Made by a program: the position numbers and the translations under genes
In this document: positions 51,102-59,208 of the stretch, piece by piece
Layout of the letters: each line of letters begins with the position of its first letter
Numbering within the stretch: position 1 is the first letter of the stretch
The notes under the pieces: model-generated
What the model was told of the DNA's origin: nothing
Databases searched by the model: none
What the model saw: only the letters and a program-made list of their open reading frames with translations
Assembly (NCBI RefSeq): GCF_020194175.1
Contig: NZ_JADYVX010000007.1
Location: forward strand, 62,001 to 126,000
Source: Bradyrhizobium sp. BRP22
GTDB taxonomy: Bacteria > Pseudomonadota > Alphaproteobacteria > Rhizobiales > Xanthobacteraceae
Reading direction: 5' to 3'
Length of the DNA stretch: 64,000 bases

Positions 51102-52043
51102 CTATAGCTCCAATGTTACACTCACCCGGGCGCGCGAGACGCACAGCATCAGCCGGTCCTGCCGCCTCGACGTCGGCAACACCTTGTCGCGATGCAGGAC
51201 AATGCCGTCGCGATAGCCGCATTCGCAGGAGCCGCAGACCCCGATCTCGCAAGACGACGGCAGCGGGAAATCATGCTCGCGCAGCACATCGAGCAACGAC
51301 TTGTCCGCAGGCACCAGAATCCGCTGCCCGGTAGATGCGACCGTGGCCTCGAACGGCTCGGGCTTGAAGTTCTCATCCATTGTCATCTGGAAATGTTCGC
51401 AGTGAATCTGCTCCTCGGACCATCCCGACAGCGACGACTGCACGGCATCGAGCAGCCGTTGCGGCCCACAGATGTAGACGTGGGTGCCGGGACTGTGCGG
51501 ACCGATCAGGGCCGGATCGAACCGTTCGCCTTGTTTCGAGAACCAGCACTGCAGGTCGTCGCCGCAGACCTGCGCCAGTTCAGCGAGCAGCGGCGCCTCG
51601 GAACGCGACTTCGCACAATAGTGCAGCGTAAACGCCTTGCCCGACCGCTTCAGGCTGCGTGCCATCGCGAGCAACGGCGTGATGCCGATCCCGCCCGCGA
51701 TCAGGACATAGCGCTCGCCGTCCGACGCGAGAGGGAGATTGTTGCGCGGCGCGGAGATGTGAACCTCGCAGCCCTCCCTCAGCGTCTGGTGCGCCCACAC
51801 TGAGCCGCCACGGCCGTTTGCCTCGCGTTTGATGGCGATCTCGTAGCGCGCGGTGTCGGCCGGATCGCCGCACAGCGAATACTGCCGCACGCGCCCGTCG
51901 GGCAGGCGCATGTCCACATGGGCGCCCGCGCTCCATTCAGGCAGTGCGGGCCGCAGGGGATGAACGAGCTTCAGATGAATAACGTCTGGTGTCGAGTAGC
52001 TCAGCTTCTCGACACGCAGCTTCATGATCAAACGTGCCGTCAT
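51102..52043 (-). CDS. Phthalate dioxygenase reductase-type (PDR/VanB) iron-sulfur flavoprotein
   Basis: A 313-residue NAD(P)H:acceptor reductase. The flavin domain has RQYSLCGDP (about 53-61). The NAD domain has LIAGGIGITPLLAMA (about 114-128) and YICGPQRLLDAV. A C-terminal plant-type 2Fe-2S domain has Cys265-x4-Cys270-x2-Cys273-x27-Cys301. It is the electron-donor class used by Rieske oxygenases, but no oxygenase is nearby. Its ATG overlaps the MOSC stop (ATGA at 52040-52043), so the MOSC protein is the likely partner. Confidence 0.93.
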   Translation of the reverse strand: MTARLIMKLRVEKLSYSTPDVIHLKLVHPLRPALPEWSAGAHVDMRLPDGRVRQYSLCGDPADTARYEIAIKREANGRGGSVWAHQTLREGCEVHISAPRNNLPLASDGERYVLIAGGIGITPLLAMARSLKRSGKAFTLHYCAKSRSEAPLLAELAQVCGDDLQCWFSKQGERFDPALIGPHSPGTHVYICGPQRLLDAVQSSLSGWSEEQIHCEHFQMTMDENFKPEPFEATVASTGQRILVPADKSLLDVLREHDFPLPSSCEIGVCGSCECGYRDGIVLHRDKVLPTSRRQDRLMLCVSRARVSVTLEL

Positions 52044-52624
52044 GTGCTCAACAACTCGATCTCGTCGCCGGGGCGGATGATGCCGCCGCGCTCGATGCCA
52101 CAGTTCAGTCCGGAGCGATTGTAGAGCGGGAGAAACACCGGCAGACCCAAAAGCTCTTCCAGGTACTTGCACGGAAAGTTCAGTCGCCCACCGCGCAGGA
52201 TCACGTCGCCGACGCGAAAGCGCCGCCCGACGAGATGGTTCAGCGGAACGCCCTGCACCGTCAGATTGCGGCGGTGGTCGCTCGGCTTCAGCGTGATCGA
52301 CCCCTCCTGCAGGGGAGGATCGTTGCGGGAGAGCGCATCCAGCGCTTCTTGCTCGATCAGCGTGACCTCGCGCACATCGGGCTTCGGCGAATAGGTGCCG
52401 AAACCGTTATAGTAACGGTCGCCGACAATGCCCCGCCCGGTCACGCATTCGGCCTCGGCAAGCTCCTCCATCTCGTAGCTGGCGCCTGGCGCAATGTGGA
52501 TATGCAGCAGGACGCCGCGCCACTGCGTAGCGCCGCCGTCCTTGGCGACGGCGACCGAACCGGCTGGATGCGCGAACGCCTCGATCATCTTCGGCGGCGG
52601 CCGCCCTGGCGAATGCATGTTCAT
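52040..52624 (-). CDS. MOSC-domain protein
   Basis: A 194-residue molybdenum-cofactor-binding-type protein. The MOSC domain covers about residues 35-190: HIAPGASYEMEELAEAECVTGRGIVGDRYY, TLIEQEALDAL, RRNLTVQGVPLNHLVGRRFRVGD and a Cys in LNFPCKYLEE (Cys152), a plausible Moco ligand by comparison with YiiM and mARC. YiiM-like proteins reduce N-hydroxylated compounds and need a separate reductase; here the PDR gene overlaps downstream. RidA is 3 bases upstream. The substrate is unknown. Confidence 0.9.
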   Translation of the reverse strand: MNMHSPGRPPPKMIEAFAHPAGSVAVAKDGGATQWRGVLLHIHIAPGASYEMEELAEAECVTGRGIVGDRYYNGFGTYSPKPDVREVTLIEQEALDALSRNDPPLQEGSITLKPSDHRRNLTVQGVPLNHLVGRRFRVGDVILRGGRLNFPCKYLEELLGLPVFLPLYNRSGLNCGIERGGIIRPGDEIELLST

Positions 52625-52627
52625 GGC

Positions 52628-53017
52628 TCATCCTTTCGTGCGCAGCGCAATGGCTTCGATTTCAACCAGCGCATCCTTCGGCAGCCGCGCGACCTCGATG
52701 GTCGAGCGCGCCGGCGGCGCATTGCTGAAGACCTGGGCGTAAATCCCGTTCATCACGGCGAAATCGTCCATGTTCTTCAGGAACACCGTGGTCTTGACGA
52801 CGCTCTCGAACGAGGCGCCGCCTGCTTCCAGCACCGCGGACAAATTGGCCAGCGACTGGCGCGTCTGCTGTTCGATGCCTTCCGGAATCGTCCCGCTTGC
52901 AGGATCGATCGGGAGCTGCCCGGACGCAAACACGAACTGCTCGGTGCGCACGGCCTGCGAGTACGGACCCGCAGCGGGCGCGGCCTTGTCGGTGCTGACG
53001 AGGAATTTGGTAGTCAT
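52628..53017 (-). CDS. RidA-family enamine/imine deaminase
   Basis: A 129-residue YjgF/YER057c/UK114 protein. It has AAPAAGPYSQAVRTEQFVFASGQLPIDPASG at the start, VVKTTVFLKNMDDFAVMNGIYAQVF, and RSTIEVARLPKDALVEIEAIA with the catalytic Arg104 and Glu121. Members hydrolyse reactive enamines and imines released by PLP or oxidative chemistry. The start at 53017 is full-length. It is the third gene of the operon, 36 bases after PfpI and 3 bases before MOSC, implying that the pathway makes a reactive imine. Confidence 0.92.
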   Translation of the reverse strand: MTTKFLVSTDKAAPAAGPYSQAVRTEQFVFASGQLPIDPASGTIPEGIEQQTRQSLANLSAVLEAGGASFESVVKTTVFLKNMDDFAVMNGIYAQVFSNAPPARSTIEVARLPKDALVEIEAIALRTKG

Positions 53018-53053
53018 GCGGTCTTCTTTCTTTTCTGACGTTCGGGTCGAGGT

Positions 53054-53674
53054 CTACCCCGCGAGAAATTCCTCGCGGTCCATGTTGGCGTTGCGTGCGC
53101 GCTGATATTCGATGACGCGCGCGGTTTCGCTGGCGACAGCTTCACCCAGCATGCGCTGGATGATGTGCAGCGTGGTGTCGATGCAGAGCGACACGCCGCC
53201 CCCCGTCACCACCGCACCGCTGTCGATAATGGGAGCTTCCTGCACGTCGATCCGCGGATACGCGGCGCGCATCCGCAGGAGCGGTGACACTTCCGGCGGT
53301 ACGACCGCGCGTTTGGTGGTGGCGGCGATGCCGTCCAGCACGCCGCTGGCCGCGAGGATCATGCCGCCCGTACACACAGAGGCCACCTGCGTCGAGGCAT
53401 GGACGCGCCTGACATAGTCGAGCGTTGCCTCCGACGCGGCCTGCTGCTCCCACCCCGGACCGCCGGTCACGATGACGACATCGCACACCGGCGCATCGTC
53501 GATGCCGAACTGGGCGATGACATCGAGACCGTTGGACAGGCTGATGATCCCCGCCTTCGGCGCAATGGTGCAGATGCGGATCTGAGGGGCGATCCGGCGT
53601 GCCATGGACAGCACGCCGAAAGTCGCGAGATCGATCGGCTCGACGCCGTCGTAGATGAAGATACCGAACAGCAT
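53054..53674 (-). CDS. DJ-1/PfpI-family protein (isonitrile hydratase-like)
   Basis: A 206-residue DJ-1/PfpI fold protein. The nucleophile elbow is VASVCTGGMILAASGVLDG with Cys101, and a conserved Glu12 lies in YDGVEPIDL. Among family groups it resembles isonitrile hydratase and GATase1-like proteins without an AraC domain. The start ATG at 53674 is 15 bases after the MFS stop. With RidA, MOSC and a transporter it suggests metabolism of a nitrogenous compound; the true substrate is unknown. Confidence 0.88.
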   Translation of the reverse strand: MLFGIFIYDGVEPIDLATFGVLSMARRIAPQIRICTIAPKAGIISLSNGLDVIAQFGIDDAPVCDVVIVTGGPGWEQQAASEATLDYVRRVHASTQVASVCTGGMILAASGVLDGIAATTKRAVVPPEVSPLLRMRAAYPRIDVQEAPIIDSGAVVTGGGVSLCIDTTLHIIQRMLGEAVASETARVIEYQRARNANMDREEFLAG

Positions 53675-53688
53675 GGAGCTTTCCCGCT

Positions 53689-54993
53689 TCAGCCGATAGT
53701 TTCGTCCTTGGTTTCCCGCGCGGCAAATGCCGCCCACAGCGTCAGGATGGCGATGCCGATCATCATCACCGAGACGCCCGTGGTGCCGCCGAAGTAACCG
53801 ACCAGTGCCGTAGCGATGATCGGCGAGAATCCGCCGCCGATCGCGGCTGCCGCCTGGAATCCGAACGACGCGCCGCTGTAGCGGACCTTCGGCCCGAACA
53901 GTTCGGGGAAGTAGGTGGATTCCAGCCCGAACATCATGCCGTGCCCGAAATTCATGGCGACGATGATGGCCAGCGTCACCATGGCGACGCTCTTGGTTCC
54001 TAGCATCCAGAACAGCGGAAACGCGAAGGCGATCGTGAACAGCGCGCCCAGGATGAAGAACACGCGGCGACCGATCTTGTCCGACAGCCAGCCGAACAGA
54101 GGCAGCGTGATCAGTTCGAACAATGCGGCATACATCACCGCATCGAGCATCATCTGCTTGGGCAGCGCCAGTGTCGTCGTGGCGTACACCACCACGAACA
54201 CCGTGAGCATATAGACCCAGGACACTTCGGACAGCTTCAAGCCGACGGCGATGAGGAACGTCTTGAAGTTCTTGCCGACGGCCTCGCCGAACGGGTTCTT
54301 CGAGAACGAGTCGGTGGCCCTCATCTTCTCGAAGACGGGCGTCTCCGGAACCCGGGAGCGGATGAACGTACCGAGCGCGAGCAGAACGACGCTGGCCAGG
54401 AACGGAATGCGCCAGCCCCACGCCTGGAAATCGGCCTCGGGAAGCTTCGTCGCCAGCGCGAACACCAGCGTCGCCAGCACCAGGCCGATGGGAAAGCCGA
54501 TCTGCACGAAGCTGCCGTAGAAGCCGCGCTTGTCGGCGGGCGAATGCTCGATGACCATCAGCGAGGCGCCGCCCCACTCGCCGCCGAGGCCGATGCCCTG
54601 GACGATGCGGAGCAGGATCAGGAGGACGGGCGCGAGCACACCGATGGAGGCGTAGTTCGGCAGTAGCCCGATGCAGAACGTGCTCAGGCCCATGATGAAC
54701 ATCGTCAGCACCAGCATCGACTTGCGTCCCATCCGGTCGCCGAAATGGCCGAACAGCGCGCCGCCGAGCGGGCGGGCCACAAAGCCGACGGCGTAAGTGC
54801 CGAGCGCGGCAAGCGTTCCCGTCAGCGGATCAATGGTCGGAAAGAACGCCTTGTTGAAAACGAGCGCCGCAGCGGTCGCATAGATCAGGAAATCATACCA
54901 TTCGATGATGGTGCCGACGCTGCTCGCAATCACGATCGATCGCATCTTGGAGCCAGCCGTTCGGGCGTCAGACATGGTTGCAGCAATGCTCAT
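53689..54993 (-). CDS. MFS transporter, metabolite:H+ symporter (MHS) type
   Basis: A 434-residue inner-membrane protein with twelve segments. MHS signatures are GTIIEWYDFLIYATAAAL, VARPLGGALFGHFGDRMGRKSMLV and GIGLGGEWGGASLMVIEHSP. Family members import organic acids, betaines or aromatic acids with protons. The ATG at 54993 has AGGAG about 7 bases upstream. It is the first gene of the five-gene operon and lies 327 bases downstream of the XRE-cupin regulator, with two dyads between. Confidence 0.94.
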   Translation of the reverse strand: MSIAATMSDARTAGSKMRSIVIASSVGTIIEWYDFLIYATAAALVFNKAFFPTIDPLTGTLAALGTYAVGFVARPLGGALFGHFGDRMGRKSMLVLTMFIMGLSTFCIGLLPNYASIGVLAPVLLILLRIVQGIGLGGEWGGASLMVIEHSPADKRGFYGSFVQIGFPIGLVLATLVFALATKLPEADFQAWGWRIPFLASVVLLALGTFIRSRVPETPVFEKMRATDSFSKNPFGEAVGKNFKTFLIAVGLKLSEVSWVYMLTVFVVVYATTTLALPKQMMLDAVMYAALFELITLPLFGWLSDKIGRRVFFILGALFTIAFAFPLFWMLGTKSVAMVTLAIIVAMNFGHGMMFGLESTYFPELFGPKVRYSGASFGFQAAAAIGGGFSPIIATALVGYFGGTTGVSVMMIGIAILTLWAAFAARETKDETIG

Positions 54994-55048
54994 TTCCAAC
55001 TCCTTATAAAAAGTCCTGAGGAACATATTTCCCCTTTACGAGAGACTT

Positions 55049-55320
55049 TTCCACGAAAGTGGATGCAAGCGGTGTGCCGGAATCCCCCCGCGGAAAACGC
55101 TGAGCTTTTTCGCCAGCTCGAATGATTTGATGAATTTGGAGGCTGCGAGCGTTCAAAAAGCCCGCAAATTTATGGCGCATTCAATTGCGGCAGGCGCGTG
55201 CGACAGCGGGCCGACGCCCATCAATTGACCGCGGTGACCGAAAATGCGGCTCCCACTGTCCGTGGAACCGGCAATGGCGGATCAAGGTGCGGATAGGAGA
55301 GTAATTTCCACTTCAGTGGA
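55049..55320. promoter_or_regulatory. Two TCCAC-N4-GTGGA dyads upstream of the MFS operon
   Basis: TTCCACGAAAGTGGA lies at 55049-55063 and TCCACTTCAGTGGA at 55307-55320. Both are TCCAC-N4-GTGGA, and the second extends to 6-bp arms (TCCACT/AGTGGA). A degenerate third, CCAC-N5-GTGG, is at 55253-55265. They flank the promoter region between the MFS gene and the XRE-cupin gene and are probable operators for that regulator. No gene lies in 55027-55320. Confidence 0.7.
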
Positions 55321-55935
55321 TCACGATCGTACCTTCGCGGTGTCGATCACGAGGAAATACTCGCACGGCGTCTTGCCGAGATTGAGGAACGAATGGTCGG
55401 CATCCGCCTGGAAATACAGCGAATCCCCCTGATTGAGATTGACGCGCTGGTCGCCGATCGAGACCCGCATCCGTCCGCGCAGCACGAAGATGTATTCCTC
55501 CACACCCCGGCGATGGGCCACGAAGTTCCCGGTGTCCGCTTCCGGCGGCAGCGTGTTGAGCACCCAGTCGATCCCGCGCCCGGGAAGGACGGGAGAAATA
55601 CACCGCCGCAGGAAACCGGATTCCTCGTCCCTCAGGATCGGCTGGCGGGCGGCCGGGATATGAACGATCTCGCGCTCGACCGCCGGTGCCATCAGTTGCG
55701 AGAACGTGACGCCCAGCGCCTCCGCCAGCTTGGATAGGATCACCGTCGAGGGAATCGTTTCGCAGCGCTCGATCTTGGAGATCATGGAGCGGCTGACACC
55801 CGACGCCTCGGCGAGTTGCTCGAGCGAGAAGTGGTTCTTCTTCCGGAAATGACGAATCTCTTCGGCGAGAACCGAAAGCTGAGAACTGTCAGCAGGATCT
55901 AAAGCGCTCAAACCAGGAAGTCCTTTTGGATGCAC
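55321..55935 (-). CDS. XRE-family regulator with cupin domain
   Basis: A 204-residue regulator. The HTH is VLAEEIRHFRKKNHFSLEQLAEASGVSRSMISKIERCETIPSTVILSKLAEALGV (about residues 22-75). The C-terminal cupin domain (about 115-200) has VAHRRGVEEYIFVLRGRMRVSIGDQRVNLNQGDSLYFQADADHSFLN. Family members sense small ligands such as polyamine or amine derivatives. It is upstream of, and on the same strand as, the MFS operon, with palindromes between, so it is the likely regulator. Start ATG at 55935. Confidence 0.93.
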   Translation of the reverse strand: MHPKGLPGLSALDPADSSQLSVLAEEIRHFRKKNHFSLEQLAEASGVSRSMISKIERCETIPSTVILSKLAEALGVTFSQLMAPAVEREIVHIPAARQPILRDEESGFLRRCISPVLPGRGIDWVLNTLPPEADTGNFVAHRRGVEEYIFVLRGRMRVSIGDQRVNLNQGDSLYFQADADHSFLNLGKTPCEYFLVIDTAKVRS

Positions 55936-56426
55936 ATTACTCTTAACGGATTCAGAGTGGTATGGGCAATCTGGCGGTTGTATGGGGCAGCGCTACTCTC
56001 GCGGATCATCTCCGCTTTGACAGAAAGTTCTGGAAGCTTATTGCTGCCAAGAGCTGCTTCGCCGTGGACGCAAGGGCGATTTCGGCGCGTGGGTGCGACG
56101 AACGGTCCGACGGGCAAATCAGGCCAAAAGTCTGTCCAGCCTTGCTACGAAAAATATTCCGCTTCCGTCGTCGGGCAAATCAGTGATTTAACTCCGCGCG
56201 TCTCACGGCGGATGAGGGGCGGGTCGCGATCGTCACGAGCGTTGCGGTGGGATGCGGTGGACGCGGGTGTTGCGACTGACGAGCGCGACTATCCGTGGAC
56301 GGCGAAGTCGTGTGGTTCTGGCGCCCCGACGCTGGCGCTAAGTTCTGTGGATCGAGTATCTGCGGAGCGACGGTGGCAAGAAAGCCCGGTCACCGAGAAG
56401 AGCACGAAGTAAGCCGTAAACCATCG

Positions 56427-56528
56427 CGCAGGGAAAGCCGGAGTTGCTTCGGTTGACCTGTGGTCCTACCCCCGTGCTTTTTGTTGCACGGGGCCCACGG
56501 GTGCAACCGGCACCCGGCTTTCCCTGCG
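56427..56528. repeat. Multi-stem structured repeat element
   Basis: CGCAGGGAAAGCCGG (56427-56441) pairs perfectly with CCGGCTTTCCCTGCG (56514-56528), a 15-bp outer stem. Inside are CCCCGTGC...GCACGGGG and GGGTGC...GCACCC stems. The conserved compensated stems give it the appearance of a folded RNA or a large palindromic repeat; I recall similar blocks elsewhere in Bradyrhizobiaceae. Confidence 0.75.
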
Positions 56529-56618
56529 CCCTCCGAATCGAGGAGGGTGAAAAGTGTAGCAAACCTCGGACGCAAAGCGCCGCGAGAATGCGAGCTTACG
56601 TCCACCCCTTGAATCAGA

Positions 56619-56692
56619 CGTAGGATGGGGAGAACGCAGCGGCGCCACTTGCCTCGGTCGCGATGGGTTTCGCTGCGCTCTACCATCCTACG
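56619..56692. repeat. CGTAGGATGG palindromic repeat
   Basis: CGTAGGATGG (56619-56628) and CCATCCTACG (56683-56692) are perfect 10-bp arms around GCGATGGGTTTCGCTGCGCTCTA-type sequence. It is of the type frequent between Bradyrhizobium genes. Confidence 0.8.
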
Positions 56693-56729
56693 AGGCTGCT
56701 GTTTGAAATTTGAATCAGAACTCTCCCCC

Positions 56730-56805
56730 GTCATTGCGAGCGCAGCGAAGCAATCCATAGCTTCGCTTGTGACGACGTGGATTGCTTCGCTGCGCTCGCA
56801 ATGAC
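56730..56805. repeat. GTCATTGCGAG palindromic repeat
   Basis: GTCATTGCGAGCGCAGCGAAG at 56730 is mirrored by the reverse complement ending at 56805. It is a second copy of the long inverted repeat at 26207-26289 and lies directly after the Na/Pi gene. Confidence 0.88.
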
Positions 56806-56820
56806 GGCGGAAGAGACAAC

Positions 56821-58515
56821 CTACCGCGGCGTCGGTTGTGCCATGGTCCCCGGCAGCGCGGTTACATCCTGCTCGGTGCTGCGATCGGCGGTGAGTTCGC
56901 CGGCCGCGACGAGGGCGGTATAGGCGACGGAGCAGATGTGCGAATGGATGCGACGGAGGTCGCGCAGCACGTCGAGATGCAGCGACGTGGTCTCGATGGT
57001 TTCGGGGCGGCCCTCGCGCAGGCGTTCGAGATGCCGCTCGGTGGCGGCGAACTCGGCGTTGCGCAGCGCGGCTTTTTCCGCAACCAGCTTGCGCGCCTCG
57101 TTGAGGTCGCCCGACATGAAGACGCCGAACGCGATCCGGAGCGAGTCCAGCGTGCGCTTGTGGAAGGCCTGCAGTTCCTCGGTGCCTTCAGGCGAGAATT
57201 GCAGGCGGCGCTTGATCTTCTTGGTGGCGAGCTCGCTCAGGTTCTTGTCGATGATGTCGCCGATATGTTCGAGATTGATGGCAAACGAGATGATCTCCAT
57301 CGCGCGCTGGCCTTCGCGCTCGTCGAGACTGCCGCGGGTGAGCTTGGTGACATGGAGCTTGATCGCCTCGTCGAGGCTGTCGACGCTGTTGTCCATCCGC
57401 GACACCTGGTCGACCAGCACGCGGTCATCGGTCATCATCGCCGCCATCACCTTGCGCAGCATCTCCTCGACGATATCGCCCATGCGCAGCGCTTCGCGCG
57501 CGGCGTCGGCGAGCGCGAGCGACGGCGTCTCGAGCGCGCTCTCGTCGAGATGGCGTGGCCGGGCCGGATCGGTATCCCGGATGCGCCGGGGCAGCAGCGT
57601 CTTGAGCAGCCGCGCCAGACGGTCGAGCGCGCCGATGAAGAGGGCCGCTGTCGCGGCGTTGAAGGCGATGTGGAACAGCGCAGTGGCCTTGGCGAGATCC
57701 GGCTGCAAAGCGTGCAAATGCGCGGCGACCGGACCCAGGAACGGCGCGATCAGGAGAATGCCGACCACGCGGTTGATGAGATTGCCGAGCGGCAGCCGAT
57801 AGCTCGCAGGATCGTCGCGGCGCGCCCCCTCGAACAGCGGATTGATGGCGCTGCCGAGATTGGCGCCCAGCACCAGCGCGAACGCCGCATAGGGAGTGAT
57901 GAACTGCGAATAGGCCAGCGACATCACCAGCAGCACGCTGGCGACGCTGGAATGCACCAGCCAGGTGACGACGGCGCCGATGAAGATACAGAGCACGGGA
58001 TCGCCGGTGATCGCGTTCATGACGACGCGCACGCCGGGCGCATTCTCCGCCGGCGCCAGCGTATCGAGCAGGATGTGCAGCGACAACAGCATCAGCCCGA
58101 GCCCGATCGAGACGCGGCCGATATCCTTGATGCGCGAGCGCGGCCCGCTGCGGAAGGCGACCAGCCCGATGATGAAGAGGAGCGGGGCGACCGCGGCGAT
58201 GTTGAACGACAGAACCTGCACGATCAGCGTGGTGCCGACATTGGCGCCCAGCATGATCGCCAGCGCCGGAACCAGGCCGACGAGCCCCTCGGACGCAAAC
58301 GAACTTGTGATCAGCGCGGTTGCCGTCGAGCTCTGCAGCAGGGCGGTGAGGCCGAGGCCGGCGCCGAAAGCGGTGAATCGATTGTTCAGCGCTTTCGCCA
58401 GCAGCACGCGCAGATCTGGTCCGAACGCTCGCAGAATCCCGCTGTGGACCATGTGCAGGCCCCACAGCAGCAATGCCACGCCGCCCATCAGATCAAGCAG
58501 AACCATGCTTCCCAT
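56821..58515 (-). CDS. Na/Pi cotransporter family protein with PhoU-like domain
   Basis: A 564-residue protein. The N-terminal 330 residues have about nine membrane segments and the NaPi-II QSS-type signature AFGAGLGLTALLQSSTATALITSSFASEG, with a second half repeat WLVHSSVASVLLVMSLA. The C-terminal 190 residues form a helical PhoU-like domain (VDSLDEAIKLHVTKL, EIISFAINLEHIGDIIDKNL). It probably imports phosphate or another anion with sodium and senses or limits it through PhoU-like helices. ATG 58515 (MGSMVLLD) is chosen over 58545. Confidence 0.9.
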   Translation of the reverse strand: MGSMVLLDLMGGVALLLWGLHMVHSGILRAFGPDLRVLLAKALNNRFTAFGAGLGLTALLQSSTATALITSSFASEGLVGLVPALAIMLGANVGTTLIVQVLSFNIAAVAPLLFIIGLVAFRSGPRSRIKDIGRVSIGLGLMLLSLHILLDTLAPAENAPGVRVVMNAITGDPVLCIFIGAVVTWLVHSSVASVLLVMSLAYSQFITPYAAFALVLGANLGSAINPLFEGARRDDPASYRLPLGNLINRVVGILLIAPFLGPVAAHLHALQPDLAKATALFHIAFNAATAALFIGALDRLARLLKTLLPRRIRDTDPARPRHLDESALETPSLALADAAREALRMGDIVEEMLRKVMAAMMTDDRVLVDQVSRMDNSVDSLDEAIKLHVTKLTRGSLDEREGQRAMEIISFAINLEHIGDIIDKNLSELATKKIKRRLQFSPEGTEELQAFHKRTLDSLRIAFGVFMSGDLNEARKLVAEKAALRNAEFAATERHLERLREGRPETIETTSLHLDVLRDLRRIHSHICSVAYTALVAAGELTADRSTEQDVTALPGTMAQPTPR

Positions 58516-58797
58516 ACTCGTCAGCTTCCCGCCAGTCGGGGACAAAAGATCAGGCTATCGCCAAACGACGGCGGATCAACCCTTTCGTTCCCAAGGAATG
58601 GAGGCAGGAATTCACCATCGGCTGGGCCGCATTCGCCCGAGATTGCATCATTTCGAGGAAAAGGCCCGCTGAGCGAGTAAATGGAGTTTGAAGGCGACAG
58701 TTCAACTGCGAGCGGTCCTGCTAGCCAGATTCCAACGATTTCTCGCTACAGCAGATCAAGACGTGGGCTAATCAGTGAGCAGGGGCCGGGGATCGAC

Positions 58798-59043
58798 ATG
58801 TTCGTCAATCGACGTAAGAGCGAGCGTCGTCTGTGCAGGAGTCTCGCCAAAATCCAGTTCGGCACCGGCAGCTTGCCGCGGGACTGCATGATCACCGATA
58901 TCTCCGAGGGCGGCGTCAAGGTGATCGCCGAATATCCGGAAATACCTTCCGAATTCACGATCATCCTGGGGAATGATCGGCCGCGCCAATGCCGTCTCGC
59001 CTGGCGGATCGGCTGCGAGTTCGGGGCTCAGTTCGTCGATTAG
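58798..59043 (+). CDS. Small PilZ-domain protein
   Basis: An 81-residue single PilZ domain: NRRKSERRLCRSLAKIQFG (RxxxR cyclic-di-GMP motif near the start), then DCMITDISEGGVKVIAEYPEIPSEFTIIL, with DISxGG, the second motif. Cyclic-di-GMP binding is likely. ATG at 58798 is preferred over 58681, as the extra N-terminus is not PilZ-like. It lies between the Na/Pi gene and the Tad cluster and may link second-messenger levels to pilus function, an inference. Confidence 0.85.
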   Translation: MFVNRRKSERRLCRSLAKIQFGTGSLPRDCMITDISEGGVKVIAEYPEIPSEFTIILGNDRPRQCRLAWRIGCEFGAQFVD

Positions 59044-59208
59044 ACCGCAGGTTGTGGCGCTGTCGAGGATGCATGTCGTCGGTAGCAGCAGCGGGCGCGC
59101 AGATGTTCGATTTCGCTTCGAACATGCTGTGCAGCGCGCCCGCTTAACCTGGATTTAGGGTTAAGCTGCGAAGCATTCCGGGCAGTCGCCGACCGTGGTC
59201 AGGGGTCC

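Larger units (their letters stand above)
55936..56820. other. 885-base repeat-dense region without a gene
   Basis: No gene is supported. The 160-residue frame on the plus strand (55930-56412) has the composition of repeat DNA and overlaps a known type of Bradyrhizobium intergenic block. Three palindromic elements follow one another in 56427-56805 and are listed separately. The start of the block (56200-56410) is also repeat-like. Confidence 0.7.

Noticed and set aside
55930..56412. 160-residue plus-strand frame upstream of the repeat nest
   Set aside because: Its sequence is repeat-derived and Arg/Ser-rich, with no recognisable domain or ribosome binding site.
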